Notes under the pieces: model-generated
What the model saw: only the letters and a program-made list of their open reading frames with translations
Database searches by the model: none
Told to the model about the DNA's origin: nothing
Position numbers and translations under genes: made by a program
Shown: piece by piece, positions 11,464 through 22,256 of the stretch
Position numbering within the stretch: position 1 is the stretch's first letter
How the letters are laid out: each line of letters begins with the position of its first letter
Source: Alectoria sarmentosa
Taxonomy: Eukaryota > Ascomycota > Lecanoromycetes > Lecanorales > Parmeliaceae
Assembly: GCA_009733775.1 (NCBI GenBank)
Contig: WOGZ01000143.1
Span: 19,085 to 83,084, forward strand
Direction: 5' to 3'
DNA: 64,000 nucleotides

Positions 11464-12568
11464 GATGGAGTGCGGATGATGAATTTGTTGGAAATAGGGA
11501 AAATGGGTTGAATATATGGTATATATTTACGAAGATGGTTAGATTTTCAAGTGTAAAAATAGACAGCAGCAAGGTTGGTTCAAGTCAGCTCATGCAGTCA
11601 GCTTCGGGTATGATAGGTGATGGAGGTCAGAAATGTACCCAGTCTGTATGCGCAACTAGACCTTAGTAACAAGGCGGTGCGGAGGGGTCGCTTGCATGTG
11701 TGGGAGTAGAGGACGTTGATTGATCGATATACAGTAGACAGAGACAGAGACAGAGAAAGAGAAAGAGAAAGAGAAAGAGAAAGAGCAAGAGCAAGAGCAA
11801 GAGCAAGAGCAAGATGTGATTTGTGGCTTCTCCGAGAACAAATAAGAGGCTGTGGGAATGAAGTCAATAATAGAGGCAAGTCTGGAGTGGACTATTGCAC
11901 ACTTGTTAATTATTTCTCGCTTGGATTGGAAAGCAAGTTGCATCAACTTTTCCCACTCTGGAATGTGGCTGTCCACAAGGTGCACCTCGTCCCGCCCATG
12001 CAGACTTGGCAGCCCGGCTCCAGTTCCCTCATGGAGCTAGACTACGGTCTACCGTCTACCGTCTACAGCAAATCATCCGTACCATAGCGATTATTACGGC
12101 CACCCCGCCACGATTATGTTTTGGCAGACATGTTGATTAATCAACATTTCGAACAAGATTTTCATCCTCTTTTTCCTGTGGAAGTATGTTGTATTGAAGT
12201 TGAGAAAGATCCCCTGTTTCCCAGATTCCAAGTGTAAGAATAAGAATAAGAATCTCACAGATAATTCAAGCTGCCACTTTTTATCTGACAGCTTGCCTAT
12301 TCCCCAGCCAGGACCCCAAACATCACTCGGAACCACCGCCTGGCAGAATTGGCTCTGTTTTCCAACTTCTACTCCATTGGCGAGCCTCGCTTTGACCACT
12401 ATTCAATCTGCCCATTCGTTCGATTACAACAAGTGCCACTGCTCGGCGGTAACACCTCCCCAAGCCACAGGCTTTCTTCCTCATGCACGATCCCATCATG
12501 CGCTAAGCAGTTTTCTCCTCGTGCATCTCATCGCTAGTAGTCGAAGTAGGTGATGGCCGAGGGGCTGG
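11464..12568. other. intergenic with purine microsatellite
   Basis: Upstream region of the GMC gene. At about 11738-11812 the plus strand carries hexamer-like GA repeats of types GAGACA, GAAAGA and GAGCAA. Short frames across this run are compositional artefacts. No gene is seen. Confidence 0.5.
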
Positions 12569-13548
12569 TTATTCAGGTCTATTGCGCCCAGCGGACAAAG
12601 TATGCTGGCACGTACTCGCGAGAAAGCCACTCATCTTATTTGTCAATCCGTCCGCTATGCATTTGCAGCCCCTGGACGCGGCGCAGAAGCTGACGGGACC
12701 CCAGCAGTAGTCTCCGCATGTGGGACCGCCGTCTAGCTTATTGACGGGGTAGAGAAAGCAGTGGCATTCTGAGCTCGTGGTAGTATTGCACCCAAGAGGT
12801 TGACCAAGGTATCTGCGGCAGTAATGTTAGTGGTAGTATCCTTGATATCTCCATCTCCAGGACCGAGTTCGACAACAACGGTCCTCCCGTGCGCAAGGTC
12901 CGATTGCAAATGTCGGTCATAGATGGAGCCGGATTCGTAGAGGATGAGAGCGAGGCGATGACGGTCGCCTGCGCGTCACCAAAACATCTCTGTCAACAGG
13001 GCAAGAGCCGGCAGGAGAGTAGATGGCGGAGAGATTTATTATCTGTAAGTACGTAGCCTCCAGAAGGTATGAAAAATCCCCCTTCAGTCTCCGTCAGGGA
13101 AACGCATTTGTTGTAGATCAATGAGCCGTTTAAGACTACATCAGCTCAGGTAGTGGTATCATATGTGATGGTGTGGTCGACGAGTTGGATTGCCAGCAGA
13201 GCTAGTTTGCAGCCCCCTACTCACAAATCCCCAAGTTATTAGCATAGTACCCATCGAGCCCACTCTCGTTCAACTAGGCTTACCATTCGACCTCAAGAAA
13301 GGTAACCGCTGCTTAGTCTGCCATTGTGTCGTCAGTATATTCGGCGGTCTCTGACGCAGAAGAAGAGAGAAGAACCGACTGTTTGCGTCAGAAGGGATAT
13401 CGTTGGGCCCGTTGAGCATCTGCCAGCAGGCTTGCTGTTCGGGGTGCCCATAGAGGTCGCTGCACATGGCTGGGGGGAAACAAACGGGGAAGGACGAAAG
13501 GAGCGAGAAGAGTAGGAGAGGGAGAGTTTGTAGGCTGGAGGGTGGCAT
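12569..13548 (-). pseudogene. cysteine-rich secreted protein, broken
   Basis: Exon 1 starts MPPSSLQTLPLLLFSLLSS, a signal peptide, and runs 13548-13284. An intron with donor GTAAGC spans 13283-13217, and exon 2 opens with GGCKLALLAIQL. An in-frame TGA at 13146-13148 falls in YDTTT*ADV, where the surrounding pattern suggests a former Trp. Coding character resumes after it with NGSLIYNKCVSLTETEGG. Further on, a second frame contains TVVVELGPGDGD, and a third contains TCGDYCWGPVSFC and GCKCIADGLTNK, ending at a TAA at 12569. The Cys-rich tail (CHC, TC, DYC, SFC, CKC, TC) fits a disulfide-stabilised small secreted protein. I know of similar uncharacterised secreted proteins in plant-associated fungi but cannot name the family. 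One frame change might be an unrecognised intron; the TGA is not. Confidence 0.6.
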
Positions 13549-14381
13549 TTTAGGGTCTCGTCTTTGGTGAAGGAACACACAAACAAAAAGGGCCTATATT
13601 TGGAGGGTAGACAGAGACCCGTTGTGGTCCAGATCGGCTTGTTTCGCAACACGATTTTGTATACCTTGTGGGATAAAATGCAAGGACCTTTCCAACTCCA
13701 GTCGCGATATGCGACCAGTGACCGCCAATCAACGGTCCAAACCGTGGAACGTCCCCTTCGCCCTCAGACCTGTTTCCAAGATCGTGATGCGAGTTCTTTG
13801 GGGTTTTTTTAATTTATAAACACCCGTTTCTTAAAAGATGGGGCTTCAATCTGGTTGGAGACATGCTGCTTTGTTTTGAGATACGTTCCCGACAAATGTT
13901 TTGGCGCTGCAATGGCGAAATTTTGCCTCTCGCGCAGATCCGCCAGGATGTCTAGTCGCAATTGCGGTGAGCTCGTGAAGCTGTGGAGAATCCTATCGCG
14001 TCCCTGACCATACGCTCCCGTTACTCGCTCGTGCAATGACAAGGTCCAGCCTTGAAATTTGCTCGCCGCTTCTTTTGAACAAAAATGTACCCAGCTCGAG
14101 AGATCCTACCATACGAAGTGCCTGCACCGTTCTTCTAACGAGAGCGTGATGCACTAGGGCTTCCGACGGTTCATCCCTGGTTTGCGCGACTGGTCGAGGC
14201 CTCAATTCCCCAACCGTGTGCCAAGTGGACATATCGTTCGTGGAACATATACGTCACGTAAAAGCTCACACCTCCAGTCAGGTATTCGCTGACACTACGG
14301 CAGATAGCCTCTCGCGCTCAATATGATTCATCTGAATCGGGAACAACGTTTGCCGCGCCCGAGATGGACTCTATCGACCGG
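13549..14381. other. intergenic, no gene recognised
   Basis: Only short overlapping frames on both strands. Nothing supported. Confidence 0.4.
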
Positions 14382-15657
14382 TCAGCATCTTGAGGTCTGT
14401 TCAAGGAATTTCAACTCCTTACGACTGCCCACGCTCGAAGTGGACCCTGGAGTCGGCATGATACATCGCCAGGCGCTCGCATTCGCGTAGCTCAAGCAGC
14501 CCCAACCAACCAAGGAGCCATCCACCGTAATCTGCAATCTTGATTCCACCATGGGTCCATTGCTTAGATTGTCCTGTGTAGCTTTCAAAGCCATGGCGGC
14601 TTCACCGAGAGTGAAGTTGATTCCCAAAAGATTTATCGGAAGCAAGGATATTCCCAAATTCGAACCCCATGTATCTACGTAGCGAAGAAGGCGTCGATTT
14701 CCGGAGCCATAGAAAGGGAGCAGGCCATCACCTTGGTTGGCAATGACGAGTTCCGTAATATTGGCGAGCATGCGAGTGGCAACGTCTGCAAAGCTCTGAT
14801 CATAAATAGGAAGGGGATTTTTGAGGTCATCATAGGTCACCTCTACAGCCTCCAGTTCGTCAGAGGTCGTAAGTTGTATGGAATCAATGGAAGATTGCAG
14901 CTGTCTCGAAGGCGCGCTTGTGAGATTGACGTAGGATGAGTTCAGATATTCTAAATCTCTAGTCTGCACCGGTTCAATTTGAGAGCCAAAGTGGAACGCA
15001 AGAATTCCGCTCGCGATTGGAGAACTTGTCGGACATATGTCACTGAAGACCTCGAAAGCCAGCTCCAAGAACAAAAGGTAATGAGTCAACTCTTGAATAC
15101 CCCTCAGAACATCTGTCACGGCATAGAGAGGCAGAACTTTGGATGCAGTCATCATGAATTGGAGTTTTGAAGTTGGATCAGAGGTCGCAAATGTGGAGTT
15201 CCCCTGGCCAGAGCGCGGAAAGTCTTCGTTACCAATGGTTGTAACAGTCGATCTGGCAATGTCGGCCAGAGCCAGTACAGTCAAGTTGTAGATCATCGAC
15301 GGATGAACGTTTTGAGATTTGTTGTCTTTCTGGGTAAGCCGGAGGGTAGTGTTGGACTCTGTTGGCGTGTACTGGATGGGCAAATCTGTGGTCAAAATAT
15401 TCCATCCATGGACGACAGGGCTATGCAACCGATAAGCTCGGCCGTCGGAAAGACCAGGAGTATGCCAGAACTTACATGTCTCCATTTCCCGTATAAGGCT
15501 CCACGGTCACGGCCTGCTCAGCGCGCGCTATGACTTGAGGAGTATTGAATGAGAGTGGAGGCTGACCATGCAGCATGAGAGCTTTTGTTTTACTTAGTGC
15601 GAGCGATATTATTAGAGCAATAGGACGTAACGGCGCCAGCTTTTTCCCAGTAGCCAT
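14382..15657 (-). CDS. hypothetical glycosylated membrane or secreted protein
   Basis: Two exons: 15657-15476 and 15420-14382. A 55-nt intron lies between them (donor GTAAGT, acceptor ATAG), and the phase-2 junction keeps the frame and gives about 406 residues. The N terminus, starting MATGKKLAPLRPIALIISLA, is hydrophobic and may be a membrane anchor. The large remainder contains many N-glycosylation sequons (NTT, NLT, NST, NSS, NIT, NFT, NAS) and the segment GISLLPINLLGINFTLGEA, so it probably faces outward. The domain is not recognised. A further membrane-type segment reading FLMIFYVFCHWIEV lies upstream at about 15710-15750, so the gene may have an additional 5' exon and the start is uncertain. 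Confidence 0.55.
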
Positions 15658-16389
15658 GTCGAGCGGAGGAAGGATATCAACAACAGGACACTCACAGAAG
15701 TACACCTGACTTCAATCCAGTGGCAGAAGACGTAGAAGATCATCAAGAATATCGCCGATTAAATTTCTTCACGAATATCCGAAACCGGGTAGTTGCATCC
15801 GCAGACCGCGCGTATCAGGAAACATTCTTACTGCACTGTCACAGTGGCATTAGTGGAGGCGCATGAAACGTTACATGCGCGAAATGAATTGCCACTTCCT
15901 GACTCCACTCTTTGCATTTCGCTATAGGCGGCTTCACTGGTGGTGGAGAGCAGCAAACTTCGCATTTTCGGCGTATTTTGGAACTATCAAATATTAGCAA
16001 AGAAGAATGTCCGTGAAACCCAGAGAAAATTGAGTGTAGTACTCGGAATTTATGATATGCTTGTCGACGGCTTGAGGACTACAAGACCAGTGGTATCGCG
16101 GTAACATCGCCGTTCATCCGATTGATTTTTCCTGCCAACATACAGTACTGCCGTATGACGCTTACCAGTATAACAAGCAGACCTTTTCCTTAACGCGAGC
16201 AACAATTATCCTGCGAGTGCCTCCAATTAAGTCGGAGCCAACTGTACAAACCCGTAGACGAGAGTGGAGATTGCAATGAGAAGGATGATACTTTCACAGA
16301 CAGCCTAAGAAGACCCTTGCGTCTTGAGTGACATACTGATGTCTTTAATATTGATATCGAAGGAGGAGGAGAAGAAGGAGAGAGGGAGA
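15658..16389. other. possible 5' exon region, otherwise empty
   Basis: It contains the membrane-type segment at 15710-15750 discussed with the preceding gene. The rest shows no coding signal. Confidence 0.35.
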
Positions 16390-17225
16390 AAACTATAGCC
16401 ACGACTTCAAAAACGAGGATAATTTTGTTCTTAGACTCGGCGATGATGACAAGTCCAATCCGTCTAATGGTACGCAGCTGAAAGAGCTGAGACCACAAAA
16501 TAACTTAACGACACCAGACAGGTATAGAATACAGGAGCTTACATCATCCAAAGCAAAACTCGGATCGTTGAGTGTGCGCGGAAGCCCCTCGTGATTTGAT
16601 CTGAGCTGATTTACAGCCCAGTCGATTTGCTCAGTCATAGTCTTTCCGGTATCGCCAGTTCTTTGTGTAGCCTTGTCATCGCGGCTCCGAGTCCCTTCTC
16701 AAGAAGTCCACGTTCCTTTCCAAGTCTCTCCCAAAATTCTAGCTTTTATTCGTAGATGCTATAAATTTGCAAGGTCTCATCCATGTAGGCGACGTACTCG
16801 CCCACCTAATTCACCGATTCATATTTGTTAGAGTGAGAGCCCCGTCGCTTGTTCTAGCCATTGTCAGCAGGTACGTCGCCCAGGTCGCGCTAGCATACCA
16901 GGTCCCTCACGGAAATTGGGCATATCTTTCTGACTTCCGCAATAATGCTGCCGGAATGCGAATCATGAGACACCACCAGAACCTTGGCAATTGAGCGAAA
17001 TAGAAACCATTTTGCAGACTGCGGAATCTGATTTGTCAAGTCCAGTGTTTGCATAGGCATCTCGGAGGTAATCGAGGACATTAAGCGATTTGCTTTCGGC
17101 GCCTGCAGTGGGAGGCACTTGGACCTGTTCGGGTAAAGTGATATCGGGTAATCACGCTCGCAACCGCTGAAATGTGCTCGAATTTCGTTTCGAGCAAGAT
17201 CAATCTTGTCTAGACTACTTACCAT
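16390..17225 (-). pseudogene. remnant of a coiled-coil-rich gene
   Basis: The minus strand reads as one decayed protein in several frames. It includes IPQSAKWFLFRSIAKVLVV at about 17030, then VGEYVAYMDETLQIYS, a TAA at 16746-16748, KLEFWERLGKERGLLEKG, and after a frame change MTEQIDWAVNQLRSNHEG. The charged heptad-like segments suggest coiled coil. I do not recognise the family. The TAA could derive from CAA by one C-to-T change, but the ancestral codon is unknown. There is no intact frame. Confidence 0.4.
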
Positions 17226-17706
17226 CGGCTCGGTGGACGCATTGGAAAAATTCTCTCACGAGTATGGCATTCCGGTATCTTGCATGCCGAGACAAAGGTT
17301 GCTTTTCGATGATTACGGCGACAGTATTGCTACGATATCCGTATCAAGCAAACTACTACGAGCCAGGAGCGCGGATTACCGAACAGTGGTTGATGGATCA
17401 GATCGCCCGGGAAGGATGACGGGCCTCGAGCTAAAGTGAGGCTGGGCAACAATGTCATGTTAAAGGCTCGTTGACAGCTGGCTGCATCTATAAAGGAAAG
17501 GTCTTCCGATACATATAGAGGACAACAGTAGACGATCGAATATGATAAGCCTGGTGGTCTCAAGATCAAAGTACAGAGACGCATGACATCATCCCAGCAA
17601 ACTGACACTGATCCGGTCAAATGTTAACCCGGCCGGATAATTACCTTACATATGGCCCCACAAGGCCTAACAGAGTCCTAGCAATTCCTCACCATCTTTT
17701 TCTCAA
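17226..17706. other. intergenic, no gene recognised
   Basis: Short shadow frames only. The last part presumably held the promoter of the F-box pseudogene. Confidence 0.4.
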
Positions 17707-19329
17707 ATGTCACCAAGCAGGCGTTCTCAGCGAACGCTGAAACGCAGAGCTCTTACGCAAAGCTCATCAAACACCAGCTTCTCTACTAGGGTTATCCTTT
17801 CGGTCCCACTGCGCTTTCCGAACGAGATCATTCTAGCCATACTGGAGCCGTTAGAGTGTGATGATCTCAAGTCCACGCGTTTGCTATCCAAAGCATGGAG
17901 CTGTTGTGCCTCAACGTTCCTTTTTGCTAACTTGTCTATCTCCCCGAACGAAGAAGATCTTGAAGTCTTCGCAGCCATAACACAACACCCGCTGCTGAGC
18001 AAATGCGTCCGCCCCTCTGGTATAGTGGGTCGGAGTTCTTACTCAGTTTCTCGAAATGCCGATACCTGAAAGAATTATGGCGCCTAAGACTATACACACC
18101 ACACCCGGATCATACGTGGTCCAATATGCTGCACAATTTGGACACGGAGACCAGTTCTTGGGTACGCCATGTAGTCCATAACAAGTTGGAACGCGCAGAT
18201 GTCACGGCAAAATATGGCGACGCTAAATTCGTGAAATGAGGGATACCAGAAGTATCAAGAGCACGCCATCTACCAACAGAAGTGCCTTCAGGACGGCAAA
18301 TTCTTCGAACGTCTTGTTCAAGGTCTGCAAAAGCTCGACTTCCTCACTGCGGTCACCCTCGAATGCAAATGGGATTCTATGGACAAGCCATTCAAGCCTC
18401 GCAAGGGTTTTCATCTTCCTCGAAACTGGAACACTTTCCATTGCAGCCCGCAGAGTTGGGATTGGGCACCAGGCACTTCTCAAGATTACCTCGGGAATGT
18501 ATGGGATGGGGCAGATCATTATCGCATCCCGATTTCGGCTTTAGTCCAGGCGCAAAGACACATTCGAGCTTTCCGGACCGGTCCAGATATGTGGTCTGCC
18601 GTACCTCCTTACGTGTTTGACAGAAGCCGCAAAACCCGCAGCGCGCAGCCAATAAAGTTCTACGATGACAACGTGACAACGTGACCGCCCTTCGGGCGTC
18701 GAAGAGCTCATTCTTCGCTTTGCGACCTACGGCTCAGCAAAGACCTATGAGTGGTTCAAAAACATTTCCGCCTTTCCTACAATCTTGGGATCTATGGATC
18801 GTCTGAAGGGCTTAGAATTACGCCTACCAGATGGCATGTATGACTACCCGCCCGTTTATTACACCTTCGACCAGGTCTTCCCAAAAAGTATGCGCTGGGA
18901 CAATATGAAGCTTTTGGGGTTGAACAGATCTCCATTCGAGCCACAGAACTCATACTACTTCTGCTCGACGGGATGCCCGAATTGGAAAATCTGGAGATTG
19001 GGGAAATTATGCTGTCTCAGGGGTCCTGGGAAGGCACCTTCGAGACTCTCAAACAGATGCACCGCCTTTGCGGCTTTCAAATCACAGACGAATACGCAAT
19101 TGTTTTCCACGATGGTGGTAAAGAGTTTTGGAAAGACTACCTGTACCGTTCTGGGAGGCTATATGATGATGTCGCTACCTACGTGGTGTCTGGCGGGCGT
19201 CATTCATGCCTTGAATCCGGGCAGCCAGATTCGGCAGCCAGCGAATACACGAGAGGCCTAGAGCCGGAGCTGCGACAACGACTCATCGATTTGGACAGCT
19301 TAAGCTCTGAAGTGGAAGATACAGCTTGA
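17707..19329 (+). pseudogene. F-box protein gene with four frame changes
   Basis: The reading starts MSPSRRSQRTLKRRAL. The F-box is at about residues 37-80 (core FPNEIILAILEPLECDDLKS, then LLSKAWSC). The protein then changes frame near 18015 (before SGSEFLLSFSKCRYLKEL), near 18235 (before YQKYQEHAIYQQKCLQ), near 18684 (before VEELILRFATYG) and near 18920 (before ELILLLDGMPELENLEIG). It ends at a TGA after SLSSEVEDTA. The order of segments matches the other F-box gene in this window in general style (F-box, long variable region). F-box proteins recruit substrates to SCF ubiquitin ligases, but these fungal lineage-specific ones are uncharacterised. An exact 8-bp tandem duplication (ACAACGTG twice, 18669-18684) sits at one of the breaks. 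Confidence 0.75.
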
Positions 19330-19976
19330 GGTTCTTTCTATCCGTCTAGGGACAATGAGCGCGTCATGAGAAGAGGATTAAAGTTCGAAGCAAAGTCTTA
19401 GAGCAATTCGTGCATGAAATGTTGGAGAAGGAACTCCGAGGCGTGGACACTACAGACGGTGGTCCAAATCCTGTCATGCTTTTCAGAGAGTCACGATGCA
19501 CCATAGAGCTTGGTGAAGCCCTCTTCGATCTCGGTTCGTTGTACATTTACGCACACGATAGCAAGGAAACAGCGCACGGAAAAAGATGCGAGATCAATTT
19601 TATACCCCCAAATCATTCCGCACAACATCCATACAATTGACTGTTGACGTTCTGTTCTATATGATGCGCTTTGAAGGTTCCAAGTCACAATCGCTCTCTT
19701 ATGAAATCTACTCTGACAGCACCCCTCCATGCCACTGCAGCCCCCACCTAACAATTTACCCAAACAATCACCCAACCAACCAGTCATGCATGCGTATATT
19801 CTTTCCAAACTCCCCTCCACACTCTACCCGTCCCCACGCCTTCCCCTCTCCCAACCCCATATCGCCCACATTCTTATCCCCAACTCAGGCCACCACCTTA
19901 CACAAATTGACACCCCGAACGCCGAATCCAAAACACTCACCCCCAGAAAAACCTCAATCCACCCCCCTCGAGCCCT
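19330..19976 (+). other. possible coding remnant, unrecognised
   Basis: An open plus frame at about 19365-19640 has coding-like composition (KVLEQFVHEMLEKELRG, then LGEALFDLGSLYIYAHDS). It has no recognised domain and no clear start. It could be the decayed end of a neighbouring gene. Confidence 0.3.
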
Positions 19977-20923
19977 ATGCACAAACCGTCGAGTCCCAAC
20001 GCCGTTGCGCAACCGCAGACGCCCGAAACGGCCAATCTTGCTGCTCGACGTAGCCCGTCTCCCGAGGCCACATCGTAAGTTTTTCGGCTTTGTATTCCAA
20101 CTATGGAAGGATGCGAAAAAGGGTGAGTGAGGTAAGAGGTGAGGCTACGCTGGTTTCGGGCGTGTCAGATAATTGATGCTTCCGAGCAGAGGCGCGATGG
20201 ACGAATCATTATTTTTGATTGCATAAGAGAGAGGGCTTTTGGGCTGATGTGCGGACCGTATATAGGGACTGAGTCGGTTTCTCTTTTTCTCTCTCGCACA
20301 CTCTTATTACGGTGCTCGAAGAGCCCTGGGATTACCACCGCACGCCTACATGCAATCTCTGGTTTCAGAATGCCACCGCAATCTACAGCGCTGGGGGTCG
20401 AGCTTACGTGGCCAAGGGAAATGGAAACGCAGGTCGATAAGCCCAGGCCCATCGTGTTCAACTACGAGCGCGACATCCCGACCGAGAACCGCCCACATAT
20501 GCGTCACCGTCGGAAAGGTCAGTGAATCACCCCCCCACTACAACATACACTACTCAGATCCCCACCATGCACCAAGCTAACCCGCCTCGCACAGAACCAG
20601 AAGCGGGAGGCCAACCCAGCGCAGAAGAAGTCGCCGAGGATTGCCCCTGCCAAAACGGCGCTGAAGTCGCCCAACATCTCCCCTTCCCGGACCAGAACTT
20701 CGAAGCGCAGTTCTGGAAGGAGCTCCACCTTTCGCAGCCGAAATGGGACTTTGAGGCCAAAGAGCGTCTCGAGAAAGAAAGAGGCGAACAGGAGGAGGAA
20801 GTGAAACGCAGTGAGGGAGAAAAGAAGCGTGAAAAGGAAGAGGAGGAGGATGATCGAGATCAAATGGCTCGCACGCTGACGGGGTTTTTTCTGGGATTCG
20901 GTTCGGACTGGTGCGGCGGCTGA
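19977..20923 (+). CDS. hypothetical three-exon protein
   Basis: Exons 19977-20074, 20369-20517 and 20595-20923 join in phase to give about 191 residues. Donors are GTAAGT and GTCAGT, and acceptors are TTTCAG and GCACAG. The first intron (294 nt) is longer than others here and could hide another exon. The N terminus is Pro/Ser-rich. The middle contains ALGVELTWPREMETQV and RPIVFNYERDIPTEN, followed by a charged helical stretch of Glu/Lys/Arg (about residues 135-175), and the C terminus is TLTGFFLGFGSDWCGG. I recognise no domain. The consistent phasing of both introns supports a real gene; function is unknown. Confidence 0.5.
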
Positions 20924-22256
20924 TCGAGTTCTGCTGATTTTCTATGAGGGATAAGAAAGGGGATGAACAAGTGGTGGTGCTTGACTTTCCGGCCATGCTA
21001 GCTGCTGCAATTAGTCTCGTTTGGTAGAGATGGACTTATGGTCAATAGACACATTGATAGGATGAGGCATTACGTGTGGATCGCGCTGGAGATCCGTTTG
21101 CTCGTGTCCTGATATAGAGCTCGAACGTCTTGTATACCCTCGGCAATAGCAGCCGGGATAGTCATCTTCATTTGGTTCGCTGATTTAGTCCGTGAAAGAT
21201 GCTGTTTGAGCGGTAGGTTGCCATGGTCACCGGAAGCATAGAATAGATGCGAGTCTCAGGCAGGAAGCACGACGCTCGAACACAGACAAGGATTTATTGT
21301 GTCGTTGACTGACAGACTTTTCTTTCAATCACTCTCAGCCATTGTGGAAAGATAGCATTAAGCTGTTAATGTATTGCGAAAGCCTGTCCGGTAGTCGCTT
21401 CTCAGCGTCGTAGTGAAAGAGGTCACCCAGTGAATTCAGTCCGAATGCCGAGCCTGCTTTCACAACACAACATTGTAGTAATCTGTTCAATGCTAGTCTG
21501 GCTTCAAGGGTCATCGCAAGTATGTGTCAATTCTGTGGCCCGGAAATTTTTGATCGGGCCTCGGAACAAATGTTAACGAAGCCTTGGTTGGAGCTCAATA
21601 ATAGGACTGTTCCGTTCTCGCAGGGGACAGAGCCAGTGTTCGTCAGTCTATGTATCAATTAAATCTGCTCCAGATGTGCCATCGGAATTGTCTGAATCAT
21701 TGTATGGAAGTTATGATCTTGTCGTGGCTTGCATGAGCATGACGGGCCAATCATGGATGAAACCCACTATGACAGAAGAAGCTAGATCAAATTTGAAGTC
21801 TTGGCATAGAGGCATACACCCATCTTCCTGCTCTTCAATACCAATATTGTCTTGAAAATTTGTGAACTCTCTTGAAGATTCATCTCACAATAGATTATCC
21901 ATTACTACGCCAGAGTACAGTCGCGTCAGTCTTCGTCAAGGCAGGCTGTTGATCAGCCGTTTCTCGCGGTTTTCCTTGGACGCAGCTGATGCTGTTCCGT
22001 CCTCAGAAAGCGGAAGTTCTATTCTAAAGATCCTACTTCTGCAGGCTAGACCAGTCATTGAGGCTGAATTGATGCATATAAGCTGCGGGACGCTACTGGT
22101 GGGGCGATCTCCACAGGCCGATAGTAAGCCCCAGCCTGCCGGTCACTATGGCTGCAGTCCATTTGGGTTCCGCTTCCTACCATTCTTAGCATTCGTGATA
22201 AGTCTGCTTGAGCTTCGATGGACTCTCTTTACTAAGTCTTCTGATCTTGCCATGCC
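20924..22256. other. intergenic, no gene recognised
   Basis: More than 1.3 kb with no convincing frame. The frame at 21862-22287 runs into the HeLo gene start and lacks domain features. Confidence 0.5.
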
